Under the pieces are notes generated by a model. That model did no database searches and was not told the DNA's origin. It saw only the letters and a list, made by a program, of their open reading frames with translations. From Megaleporinus macrocephalus (Eukaryota; Chordata; Actinopteri; Characiformes; Anostomidae), in the NCBI GenBank assembly GCA_021613375.1, contig CM038708.1, forward strand, positions 27,681,018 through 27,745,017: DNA of 64,000 bases, written 5' to 3'. Numbering within the stretch: position 1 is the stretch's first letter; each line of letters opens with the position of its first letter. Below are positions 1-11,805 of the stretch, piece after piece. The translations under genes and the position numbers were made by a program.

Positions 1-1798
1 CTTGGATGTTTTGGAAAAAGATCTTAAAGTCTCCTAGTTTACAATCAAATATTTCAACCAAAACTTTAAGCCATGTTGGCTGCAAAGATTCCCACATCAC
101 CTTTCACATCCAGATGAACTGAATATCATGGTAGTTGTGGGAACTGTCATAAAATTCCCATGGGAGGGCTGTTCCACCCACTGTTACGCACATGTCAGGG
201 TCATGGCTCTCCACCCTCTGGATTCCTTAGTTAAGGGGACACCAGGCCAAAAGGTGAATACGCAGCATATAAAACAGAGCCTAGTTACACAAACACAAGT
301 GGTAGCCATCGGTGCACTGTGCCCATTAACTTAAATGAATGATTTGCGTCTGCCATTGTCAAGAGGTGTGTGGTCTGAAAAACTCTCTGATAAACTTTCA
401 AAGCCATGACAAATATATATGGCTGCTACTAGAGCTAGAAGGCTAGTCCAGCCGTGGAAGTTTTATTTTGTGCGGTTGTGCATGTGACCATATACAACTG
501 AAGTCAAGCTGCTTTCAAGCAGTGGAGTTGAGATATGGGATTTACCCAGTATACAATCTTTCCACAAATGTCAGAGGCATTTTTCAATTTCCGAGATGTA
601 AAAAAGATATTCTAGAACAATGAGTTCTGCATGCCATGCCTCAAACCCGAAATGGTTTTAAAAATAAACTGATTTAAGATCACTTTGATGGGTTTTGTAA
701 GATATATGACAGGCCAAGGCTATCAAGCCTTTAGGTTTCAATCAATACACTTTTTTCAGTCATTGAATCCATCTGCTCCAGAGTATAGATAATCAACTGC
801 ACTACAGGCTGCGTTTCACACAGACTGCAGGCTAGTCTGTTGGGAGACAAAGAATAACTTCTTGAGTTTGGCACTGGCTCCTGCATGTAAGCTAAAGGTC
901 CATACAATACGGGTGTTAAACTGAGCAAAAAAATAGTGTGAATTCATAATCGCTTGAAATTCATGTCTAATTGACAGCTGGATTGACATATACATGCTCT
1001 GCCCACAAATTACGAGATTTGGATAAGCTTTATAAGGACATGCAAAAATGCCTTCAAACTAATGAAACTAATACAGACTTGTTTTTTGTCAGCGTTCATT
1101 TCTTTGTTTCGAATCACAACAACTAATATTAAGCTTTTATGATTTTCTAGTCGGTGATGTTTAGCATAAATACCATACCATTCAAAAGACAAAAATGTTG
1201 ACTTCTTTTTTCCTTACTTAGTACATGCAAGGCAGCATTACAAAGCGAGCATTCTTTATGTTCCATGTTCCACTGACCTTGGTTCCCACTAAAGATTTTT
1301 AGGTGAAAACGTAGAAACATCTGATCCCAGTGGTGTGTGAGTTAAACTTCTGCATGGAACCTGTGTTTCTATACTGGGAGGTTTAATAGAAGAAAAGTCT
1401 TTTGATATTGTAATGATCACATAAGCCTCACTGTGAACTGAGCTCGTGTTACAGGTTAACTACTTTGTTTAATGGAAAAATGAAAGACATGTACAACCTG
1501 TATGATAAATGCACTCATAAACAGGTGTTAACCATGTGAGCAAATTGGCTGCCAAACACTTCTGGTCAGCTGGGACACACAATTTAACTTTGCTATGCAC
1601 TCTCAAATATTTCTGCCTCTTGTAATGTTAGTGATGTTGTGATGTTAGTTTTGTGCTAATGGTAGTAAAGACAAGGAGATTATTTGAGCATTGATAAACA
1701 AAGCAAGTTTACGCCCCACCCAAAGTTAGAAAGAAACATACTAGGTCTTGTTAACCAGTGTCTTCCGATGTTTTTCTTAAATTTGTTCTGGAGAAAGC

Positions 1799-1901
1799 TC
1801 CTAAGAAAAAGTCTACTTCAGCTTCATCACATGTTCTTAAAGGTAATTGTTTGTACCATTAAGAACATGTCATTTAGCTGATGTAGACTTCTTTCTTAGG
1901 A
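1799..1901 (+). repeat. long imperfect inverted repeat (about 42-bp stem, 18-nt loop)
   Basis: The left arm 1799-1840 (TCCTAAGAAAAAGTCTAC, continuing to CACATGTTCTTAA) pairs with the right arm 1859-1901 (TTAAGAACATGTCATT, continuing to TTTCTTAGGA), with few mismatches. The RNA would fold into a hairpin of about 103 nt. It may be a miRNA-like precursor or a small palindromic MITE; nothing in the sequence decides between them. Confidence 0.8.
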
Positions 1902-3579
1902 CCTTTAACTCAAAGATTAGTTTTTCACTTGATTAAAATCAAGAGAAAGATTCTAAAGAGCTATACTTTTTATTGTTGTAGCCAATCAAAACTAGGCTGG
2001 GGAAACGGACAATACATTTCCCATCTTGCTGAGAAAAGTACAAATGGCATATGTATCATAACTCTGTTATCTTTTATATACATACAAAACAAAGAGAGTT
2101 TCAAACTCAATTTTGAACTGCTGAGTTAACCACCTGAATTTTTCTTTAGAATTTTTTCTTCCGCTGTTACCAAAGAATGCATTTGTGGGCGGAGCATGAA
2201 AGCTCAATTGGCTTCTTAAAACAAATGAGGGGAAAACAGCCTGAATCTTGTCGCTGGACTTGATGTTAAGGGCAATTTACTATCACTGCATGCTTCAGGC
2301 CCAGATGGAGCCAAAGAGCAAAACAGAACAATTTGCAAATAGTTAGGATTCTTACTCAACCACTGTGATAATACCATTCTCACCCTGGTCCATGTTCGCA
2401 GCAAAACTGTGAGGACTGCATAAACCCACACCTAGTTTGAAACTGTTCTACAGAGACATCGCAATAAGTTCTCTTTTTCTGTGCCTGAGGGAGAAACTGA
2501 AGAACATTCTTTTGGTCCACTTATGTTGGACATATTTTTTGTTTTCCACAACTTTGAGACATTACTGTAACATATGGAGGGATACAGTGAGATTGAGCGG
2601 CGTAAGAGTGTGGCCAAGTTTATGGTACATAAAGCCAGCTTATATTAGCCACAGGCATCTTGTAAAAGGTGGTGGGATCAGTACTAAATCTCACTGTCTC
2701 CAAGCAAATTGATCAAGCCTATCATAAAACTAACAGGACGAAGCAGAAGCAGCGCTCTGCCAGCTTTCGTTGGAGTACTGCATAACTCAAGAGGCCTAGA
2801 CGGAGTGTTCTCCCCATAATCCCATGTGCCTGCTCCCCTTTTTTATTCGTAGGATGTTTGCGGTTATTAGTAACTCCCTACGCAATATTGGCTCATTATC
2901 TTGAGTTATTGTAATCTTGTTTGAAAGTGCATCTTCTTCACTTAAGCGCTGAAACTGGAGACGAGCAAAAGTTTCCTGAGCTTCCATCTATTCAACGAGC
3001 CGTGCAATTTAAATTACTTCCCAAACATGGTGGGATGGAATATCCCATAAACGTGGTATTTCCCCATGTTTACAACAACTACTTTCAAAAAATACTGTTT
3101 AGACTAATTCTTGGAATAATCTTTTTGGACTAGATTTACCGGCTGTATTGGGGTTTGTAATAAAGCAAACATTCTACCACACACTCAGAATTACAGGTTT
3201 TACATATTAGGGCAAATTAGAAAAAAATCTGAGAGCGCTTCCCCTGACAAATCCTTTTGTTCTAAACTGACAGGTGTTTGGCAAAGCATGAAGGAAAACA
3301 ACAACAAAAATAAAACTTCAAAGTTGAATTCATTTGGCACACGAAACAGGAGCCCAAATCCAAGCTCATGCCTTGCCGAGATGAAATCGACTCTCTTATC
3401 CAACATTTAACAACACGTTTCTGTTTAAAGGCAGCTCAATCAAACTGCATGGGCAGCGTGTCCCGACTGCTGCGCCTCAGTTTGATTCCAAGGGCTGTGC
3501 AATGGTGTACATGTTAGTCTGCTTTTGTCATGTTGTATGGTTGTATGGTTGTGTTTGTGTTGTGCCGTTTTGTCCTCAG

Positions 3580-3639
3580 GGACTCCCTGGTCTGCCCACC
3601 CTGGCTGCATTGCACAGCAATCAAATCCTGACTGTGAAG
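3580..3639 (+). CDS. col25a1: candidate additional col25a1 exon (20 aa, between COL1 and NC2)
   Basis: A 60-bp open unit after a strong acceptor (pyrimidine-rich, ending tcctcag) and before a GTTTGT donor. In the gene's phase 0 it reads GLPGLP and then TLAALHSNQILTVK: two Gly-X-Y triplets followed by a non-collagenous stretch ending in VK, much as the NC2 exon ends in IK. I do not remember this segment in the canonical human protein. It could be an alternative NC2-type cassette, an exon conserved only in some lineages, or a chance open unit. The GTTTGT donor is weak but is also used by exon 22008-22052. Confidence 0.5.
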
Positions 3640-4159
3640 GTTTGTTGGAGTGGCCTAGCTGCTCAGGCAGACTCTATGGCACACACACTGAGATGACATA
3701 CATCCTCCGCACATTTGTCCCCGGGACCGCTCAATTGCGGCGGCGCAACTGCGTCTGATTAATCGAGCCCAATCAATTGCCTTTTTGCCCCCGAGCTACC
3801 AGCAGCCCCAATAAAAAATGGGGTTCTTTTCTATGTACCGTAGAGTGCCAGGGATGCAGGAAGGAAAACTGAGCAGTGCTGGCAGCTTTGTCAAAAAAAA
3901 AAAAAAAAGCTGAGCAGTAATGTGCAATTAATTAGAAACAGGATTCAGATTCTAACCCAGATATGGTCTGGACTGTAACCATGTAAGTGGAAAACATTGA
4001 GAAAGGCACATTATATGATAAAGTGGCAAACTGTTTTTAAAGTGAGTGCCCATGGTTCACCGCAAATCTACTCCTTTCAACACCCGTATAAATGTTTAAA
4101 AATACTCCTCACATATAATGATCCTGCTATTTTATTTAAATTGCAAATTTCTAGGAGCA

Positions 4160-4810
4160 GTACTGTGCAAAAGTCAGAGACCACCGTTTATTCGTTTAAT
4201 TTACAGTCAAAACGGCCATCTGGTTATTCATGTTTCAGGAGAGGTGAGAATTCAAGAAAGAGAGTTTCCAAAACCAGAGTTCAGCAGATTGGTCACATAT
4301 ATAGAGGATGCCTAACCACCCCACCAACACTGTCACCTTCAGATGAACTGAACTTGAAGCATTCTTTTTTGAGAGAAAGGAGAAAATCCAGCTCTACTCT
4401 CACTTCAGGGCTGAAAAACTAAATCAAATGACTCAACTCAGCATTTTGAGCCTGAAAGGATGTGTAGCTGTCAAGAACCCCTTATTGAGAAAGAAAAAGA
4501 CACAAAACATTGAATTGGAATTATTTGAATGTTGAGAAGCAAAAAACGCAACCAACTTCTTAGACTGAACTTTGGCAGTGTGTATAAATATCCCTGCAGA
4601 TTTCTTTGATAACCTTGAAGCTCTTCTCCAGAACAGGATGAAACCTGTAACAAAGGCAAAGTGTAGACATACTGAAAAATTAGCTGCTGTATTTTGATGG
4701 TGAGGCATCTTTGTAGTTTGCTGTTAGATATATATGTTTCATAGTTTATTCATTACTTAATACTGACTGGAAATTAAATAAACAAAGGATGGTCTTTGAC
4801 TTTTGAGCAG
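4160..4810. mobile_element. mariner/Tc1-type non-autonomous repeat, copy 1
   Basis: The left end reads TACTGTGCAAAAGTCAGAGA. The right end (about 4776-4810) carries its degenerate inverse, GGTCTTTGACTTTTGAGCAG. The same left terminus recurs at 22991, 33965 and 41254, which shows a dispersed family. The 141-aa open frame inside (3997-4422) is not conserved between copies and I do not treat it as a gene. Confidence 0.7.
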
Positions 4811-5345
4811 ATTAAAGTGAGTGGAATATTTCCAAGGAACTATAATGATTAGCTCTTATAGAAGTGACTTGTTTAACATATCTCGACCCATGTCCCAAGT
4901 CTGTGAGTATTTTTTAATAAGGCCAATTTTTGAAAAAGGCACCACCATCACTTTCAGTGTGTGCAGCTCCTGGGGTCTGGCTTGGCACTAAGCATTACTG
5001 TGATGACAGTGCTTTCAGTGGGCAGAAACTGACATTTTTCCTTGGGCCGGCAAACTCCACGTGGGTGTCCCAGCACCCCTGAGGTGGTAATTGTGGCCTC
5101 CGGCTGCCGAATAGAGTCCAGACATCTGAAGCGGCCACTGTGGAAAAGTGTGGATTTCTGCTCATGCATGAAAGTGCTGGATTGGGTCCTTTGACTCAAC
5201 TACTTGATCTAATCTGTTTTTTATGCTTTTTTCCATATATTTCTTCCACTTCCTCCTTCTTCTGGGACCTCATGCAACTCTTCTGCTCCTCTCCAACCTC
5301 TCTCACCTCTGACCTCCAACCTCTTGACCTCACACACCTGCTCAG

Positions 5346-5417
5346 ATGGTCTTCCCTAAGATCAATCATGGCTTTCTTTCTGCTGATCAGCAGCTCATTA
5401 AGCGCCGGCTCATTAAG
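5346..5417 (+). CDS. col25a1: col25a1 exon: NC2 domain
   Basis: 24 residues without Gly-X-Y, beginning [16 protein letters not shown] and ending in a basic KRRLIK. This is the NC2 hinge between COL1 and COL2 and is nearly invariant with my memory of mammalian COL25A1. The acceptor ends gctcag and the donor is GTAGTG. The first codon is ATG only by chance; it follows an acceptor and is not a translation start. A (CT)15 tract begins 40 bp after the donor. Confidence 0.95.
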
Positions 5418-5455
5418 GTAGTGCTTGACCTCGCTCTACTCTCTCTCTTTCTCTT

Positions 5456-5489
<34 letters not shown>

Positions 5490-8400
5490 TACTCCACAAG
5501 GCTTCCCCTCTTGGCCCTCCACTTCCTCTCCATTCTTCAGACACTCCTCAATCTTTAGGCCAACATGAAATTAGCTGCAATGAATAGCCATCATTCCGAG
5601 CTCACAGTGGTGTTTTACCGCTATTAGGAGCTCATTTGTTTTTGATGTGCTTTAAACCGCATACCATACTTGTAATAAATAGTGCAATTAATATTCTGAG
5701 TTTCCTATGGTGCCAAAAAGAGAACTCAGTGTATGTGAAATACGTGTAAATTAGATTCAAAGAAATGGTTCTACGTACTGCAGTCATAGGTGAAAGTACT
5801 GAACATCCCTTTATACAAATGCTTATATGGCTGTGGTTCACTTGAAGTAAAAATATTTAAAAACAGTCAAAAAGGTGTATAAATGTTTATTACAGGGGAC
5901 ATAGTATGCTTATTTTTAGTGTTCATAACTTAATTTTATAAAACTAGACTTACAGAATAGATTTACATGCTTGTTTTCCCAAAACACATTATTGTTTTCA
6001 TAATGTACAGCTGTACTCACCGTCTGTCTGAAACGCTCTGATAAAGCCTGTTAAAGTCACCAAATGAGCCTATTGTGCTCAGATTGGTCAACTTGCTCTC
6101 TGTTCTAATTGGTCAACTGCCAGAGAGGCATCCTGCTACAAGCTCCACTCCCATACCACTGTAGATATTTTACAATGGTGTCAGTTTTGCCATATCAGTT
6201 TGATCCAGAGTCCAGTCCTGAAAGTCAGGCGGGAAAAGTTTGTAGACCTGATCCACCTTCACAAGCTAGACTAGAGCAGGTGCAACCACATGATATTTCT
6301 TTCCTTTTTAAGCTTTATGTGTGGTGTTTGAGAGTGTGCCAAGCTTGCTGCTAGTTGGGCAATTAGGATAAGGATACAAGATGACATCACCTTGTAACAG
6401 AGAAAAGGACTGGAATTCAAATGAGGCTGTTTACACGCAAAAAGCTACAACACACTAACGGACAGAGAAAACATAGGAAAGCATAGTAGGTCCCCTTTTA
6501 TTAAAGTGATACCCCAGACAAATATTTAATCCCAGAGCTCTGTTATCAGCCTAGCATGGTGTTGGCTGTATTTACGTAAAAAAAAGAAGTTGTAATTCTG
6601 TGTTGAGCTGCTAGTGAGCACTGACAGGTGAAATCACTTGGGGCTCTCCGCAGTGACAGTTATCTTGCTACAGGAAAAAAATTATTTACAACAGCCACAA
6701 TGCATTTGAAGCATTTAAGAACAACGAAAACTATAAAGTAATTTCAGCTAAAACAATAATAAATTTTTTACTCTTTATAAGTTTATAAAAATGAGAGTAG
6801 CATAGTGGAATATTTGATTAGAAATACATAAAGTGCTCAAGTTCAAGAACAATTACTATAATTTCAAATGTTTTTACAGACATAAATGTACTCTTGTACT
6901 ATAAAAAGAGAAATTAGAACTTCATACTTTCCACCTCTGACTGCAGTTTAGCAAGTCATGGGAACGTTTATAGCTGCCGAATATTATTGTGTTGTTATAT
7001 TCAACACAGTCATCAATGTCTTCATCGCAGACCCAACTGGATAGAAATCTGGAAATAATTAAAGGCAATTATGCATTGAAATTCCAGCAGGAGATTTTCA
7101 TAGCAGAACTGTACTCCGTGCTCATAAATCAGTGGATTAAAACAGAGGGCTAACATCATGTCTGTAGCCTTATAGTAGTGTTGATTTAAACTCTGGGAGA
7201 CAAACCCCCCCCTCCATATTCTCTATGATAGCTATATTCATTGCCCTTACTCTTTCGCTAGAGTTTGCTCTGTTCATGCCGAACGCTTTCATATGCTGTG
7301 ACTACAGACAGTGACTTCTGCATCATTCGTTCCTCAGGGTGATCAGGGTCAAGCAGGCCCTCCAGGACCCCCTGGACCTCCAGGCCCACCTGGCCCTAGA
7401 GGACCCCCAGGGGACACAGGGAAGGATGGTCCCAGAGGAGCGCCGGGGCTACCGGTGAGTGTCTGGGTGTTAAATTCTTTACTCAAAAACCTACTGTTTA
7501 AAACTTTTAGGTTCACTCACTTCTGCTGCCCTTTTCCCTCCTTTATATTATAACTGTGAGAACTTGTGCTGTTGTGTTAGTGTGTTTGAGACATTTCGTT
7601 ACAGGTTAAATGGAGAAATTGCAAATATATTTTGCAAATAAATATATCAAATCATTATCTGGTGTCATATTCATTAAAATTTTGATTTGTTAGGAACTTG
7701 GTGCTTTAAACAAAAAACTAATACTAAAACTTTGTGAGATTTCTGCTGGTTTTGGTACAAACCACAGTGTATATCTAAAACCATTTTAGATATTTTAACC
7801 TGTTTTTGTAGGCTAAACCAAATGTCTTTTTAACATCCGACCATCAGATACTGCAGCAATATTACAGTTATATAGCTCTTTGTACTGGCTGGTCCACTCA
7901 TGACATTTTCTAAGGCGGTGCTAGAAAAAGGGCACCAAAAGATGCAATGGGAGGATGTGTTTGCGGGACTGCTGCATTTTAATTTTCTCTTGAAATGCAT
8001 CTGTAACATCCCTGACCCAGCCACGTAGCTAAATGTGATAATGTTAGCATAGTTTACATTGTTTGTATATGTGCAATGTGTATAACAGTATAACAGTAAT
8101 GACAAACCTCAAACTCATAAACAAATTCAAATGTAACGTAAAAAAACATTTGCACTGCAAAGTCTTGAATGCATTAATGAAATTAGCTCATGACTTACCT
8201 CTGCCATTTCTGTTAATCTCCAGTGAACAGCTAGGTGCTCTGGGAAATAGCAGGGCGGGGTGATATGAAAATGTTGTATCTCTTTAACGTGAACAGTTAA
8301 TCTCATATCTTAGAAATGCCTGTTCTTCCAAAAATCTGTCTCTACCACAGCGATTGATAGTCATTACTTTTGCCTTCCACTAAACGTAACTCCTTCCATG

Positions 8401-8768
8401 TGTGTAATACTGTTGGTGGTACAGTGTGTTAATTTATGTGCGTTCTTACTGTGAAAGATAAAAAGAAAGCAAGAAAAACAGAAAATGAGTCAATTATGTA
8501 CCATCATAAAACCTTCCCAAGGCCCCAAACAGAACCTTCCCAAGGCCCCGACCTCTGTTATTTTGCCCACGATTTGTGGCAAGCATGTAAAAATATTGAG
8601 TGTTGTTTATCTGTTTCGCTCCAGCCAAGATCATTATATTGTTTTCACTCTTTCCAGTTTTCCAGTTACTTGCTTCAGAAAATGATGTAAGAACGCTGTG
8701 CTTTGGGTCATGCTTGATCACTGTAAAGCTCTTGTAAATAGCTCAGACCTCTTAAGAAGGAAGCCCAC

Positions 8769-8821
<53 letters not shown>

Positions 8822-9456
8822 AAAAGAAACGGAAGTTAAAATGACACATCTGAATACCCCAGCAAGAAATGGGTGAGGGGTCCCCAACACGGCCACCATA
8901 TTGGATCAAGGGCATGTTTTTCCAATGGGAAGGTGGTCATATAGCATATCAAAGAAGATTTGCAATATCTCTTATGGTTCAAACAGTATCAACACCGAAA
9001 GTTGCAACATCGACCACATTGAATAACATGTTCAGTTTGCTGTCCCTGGTGCTGAACACATATCTAAAGGCACAGTTCAGCTCCCAGGACAGTACACTGA
9101 ACATGTTGTTCAGTGGGGTCAAGGCATTTTCCCTTTCGTTTCGGAAATAAAGGGGTGTCCAGAGACTTTTGACTCACCCTGTATATATATTTCCTGTACA
9201 TTGATCTGGTGAAATCCAAATGAAGTATGTTGTTAGAGGTTAAGGAGTTAAAAAATGATGACTTTTTACATTACGTAACAATACTATATGCAATATAGTT
9301 TTATGTAGGTTGCATATAAATGATGTAATATTAACTAGGACTGACAATGTTTATCAAGCTTGGATTTAGTGCAGTGTTGCATATGAAACATTAAACACTG
9401 TCTGTGTTGTTTCTGATAGATTTTTTTTAATGTCACTACTGTGACTTTTTTGTCTG

Positions 9457-9533
<77 letters not shown>

Positions 9534-11732
9534 AATATTTAAATGTCTAAAAGATCGATGATGATCACATCCGCACAGTTACACATTCACAAATGATTGT
9601 ATGTTTTACATTTGTAAAAGTGTTTATTAAATGGTCTGTGTCATCTGTTTTTATATCTCCCTCTAAAAGTCTTACCAGAAGCTGGTACCTTATATGTGTA
9701 CATTACATGTGTGCTACAGTTTATGTAATAATGTTTATTTGTATTGTCCCAGCCAAATTAATAAAAATACTAATAATACAGCAGATCAACAGATATAACA
9801 CTTATAAGGGTTTACAAATCTATTCAGTTGGAATATGTAGCATAACAGTTTCAACATACTTAAATCTGAAAATAAAAGTCTCTTGCACTTAGAAAATTAA
9901 ATATGTTTTTATGCTTTTCCTTCCATCACAGGGAGACCCTGGAACTCCAGGAGAGCTCGGCTCTATGGTAAGTAACCCCTCCAGTGCAATATCTTACCTA
10001 CTACGTCTCACCACAAGTCCCCTTAATAAACAATGAACATGTAATAGCATATAATATTGCAGTTGCCATTAATACTAACTGTGAACACCATTTCTGGCTG
10101 ATACACTGTCAGTTAGTACAGCCCTCAGTGGATGTGCAGTCCTATAAAAATAAATGAATGGTGCAGTGAACAGACCCCCTAATGAACTTGTGCTAATTGC
10201 GACGTTCCATTAGTAGGTAACTGAATAGGTCAGAAAACGCATCATGTAGGACCAATGGCCCGTTTGGAATGCATTGCATTTAGATGATTTCTGATGCATC
10301 AACATGCATGCATATTAAAACCAGAATGACTTAATAGCTGCTTCAGCTATTTACCTAAATCACGGTGCCATATGCCCAGAAAATTGTGCATGTCAGATTC
10401 GTCTGAACTACCTCATTGGCGGATCATCAAAGTGTGCTGCAGTTGCAAATAAGTAAAAAAAAAAAAAAGCCCTGCGTAATAAACTTTTCCCTGTCTAACA
10501 AAAATCAATCTAACAGAAGCCCTTTTGTTGTCAGTAATTCAAAACCATTTCGGAAATGAATACAATTACTTAGGGACGCTGCCCCTCATTTGAAATAACC
10601 TGACTTACAGGCAAAAGTTACTGGGATTTAACGACTGATTTATTTGAAGCAATTTTTGGGTCACAACAGCAACGTATTTCACGAAGCCTTCCTAAAAATG
10701 TTTATTTTCACACATGAAACTTATTACAGGGGCCAAGCTGTTCCAATTAACAGCAACTGGATACTGCTTTTTGTGTTTAGCAAATAAGGCATTTAATGAA
10801 AGTTTCCTCATAAAAAGGGTATCAAGTGTGTCAGGCCAGACCATGTTATCTACTGCCAAGCGAGTGAGCAGGGAAAATGAGGCAAACACTGTAAGGGCAG
10901 TGTAAATTTTCGCAAGGGCATAGGGGTGCCAGAGATGTGGGGCGATGTGCCGTGCACAGCCATATACCTCAGGATTGCTTCTTAAGGGAGAAATCAAAGG
11001 AGGGAGGCGAGTGGGGGAGAATCAGAGAGAGATGCTTGTTTCAGCCACTTCTGAGTATGCGTGTTTCAAGGAAAATTACAGTGGGTCGTACTTTCATGAT
11101 GAAGTTCTGCTTTGCTGACTTCTCCATTAATGAGGAGAAAGAAAATAAATGTCAAAACTAGCACGGACTAAAACACTGTCTTGCAACAGACTTAAGAAGA
11201 GGTTGCTCATTTCACTCAAGAGGCAGAAAATCTATTCCATTTAGAATGACCTAAGGCTTTTTGTCTCAGGGGTTTGCACAAAACATGACACTAATGTGCT
11301 TTTAACAAGAGTCATCATCAGGGGATCCATTTGCACTTGAAACAGCATCAAATCTCTGAGGACAATAAGGTAGGCACCCCTATTCTGTCAGAAATGACTC
11401 TGGGTTGGGCTAATTCATTGAAATTTATAGAAGCGTTCTGTGGAAAAATTAAACACACACAATTTTCAAATGTAGAAGATGTGATTGGTGTTCAAATTTT
11501 ACTTTTCTAGTTGGCTAACAAGACTGATGTGGAAAAACACTGGAAGGCAATAGTCACCTAAAAACCCAAATACAGAAACCCTTTTTCATCTGGTTCAAAC
11601 CACATCCAGGTCTTTCAGAACTGACAGTTTAGGACAGATTATCACTGTAAAGTATAAACATGAATATTTCCTGTGCAAAAATATAATATAATATAAAATA
11701 TAATATTGCAAAATTGTTATTTGTGTTTTTTT

Positions 11733-11805
<73 letters not shown>

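Larger units (their letters stand above)
1..5345 (+). other. col25a1: intronic sequence upstream of NC2 exon
   Basis: No collagen exon other than the candidate at 3580-3639. It contains a long hairpin (1799-1901), a less AT-rich stretch around the candidate exon (about 3420-3880) and a mariner-type repeat (4160-4810). Bases 1-1790 and 1910-3400 show nothing I can name. Confidence 0.75.
5418..7337 (+). other. col25a1: intron between NC2 exon and first COL2 exon
   Basis: 1.9 kb. It holds a (CT)n tract just after the donor and a TIR element (5894-6496). The remainder is anonymous AT-rich sequence. Confidence 0.85.
7455..9931 (+). other. col25a1: COL2 intron with two AT microsatellites and a TIR repeat
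   Basis: 2.5 kb. (AT)n tracts lie at 8769-8818 and 9458-9530, and between them is a repeat with matching ends (8819-9186). The rest is anonymous. Confidence 0.85.

Noticed and set aside
3997..4422. 141-aa open frame
   Set aside because: It spans the edge of a mariner-type repeat, has no recognised domain, and the repeat's other copies do not keep the frame.
5346..5348. ATG at the first codon of the NC2 exon as a translation start
   Set aside because: It follows a splice acceptor directly and encodes an internal Met of NC2 known from mammalian COL25A1; the protein start lies upstream of the window.
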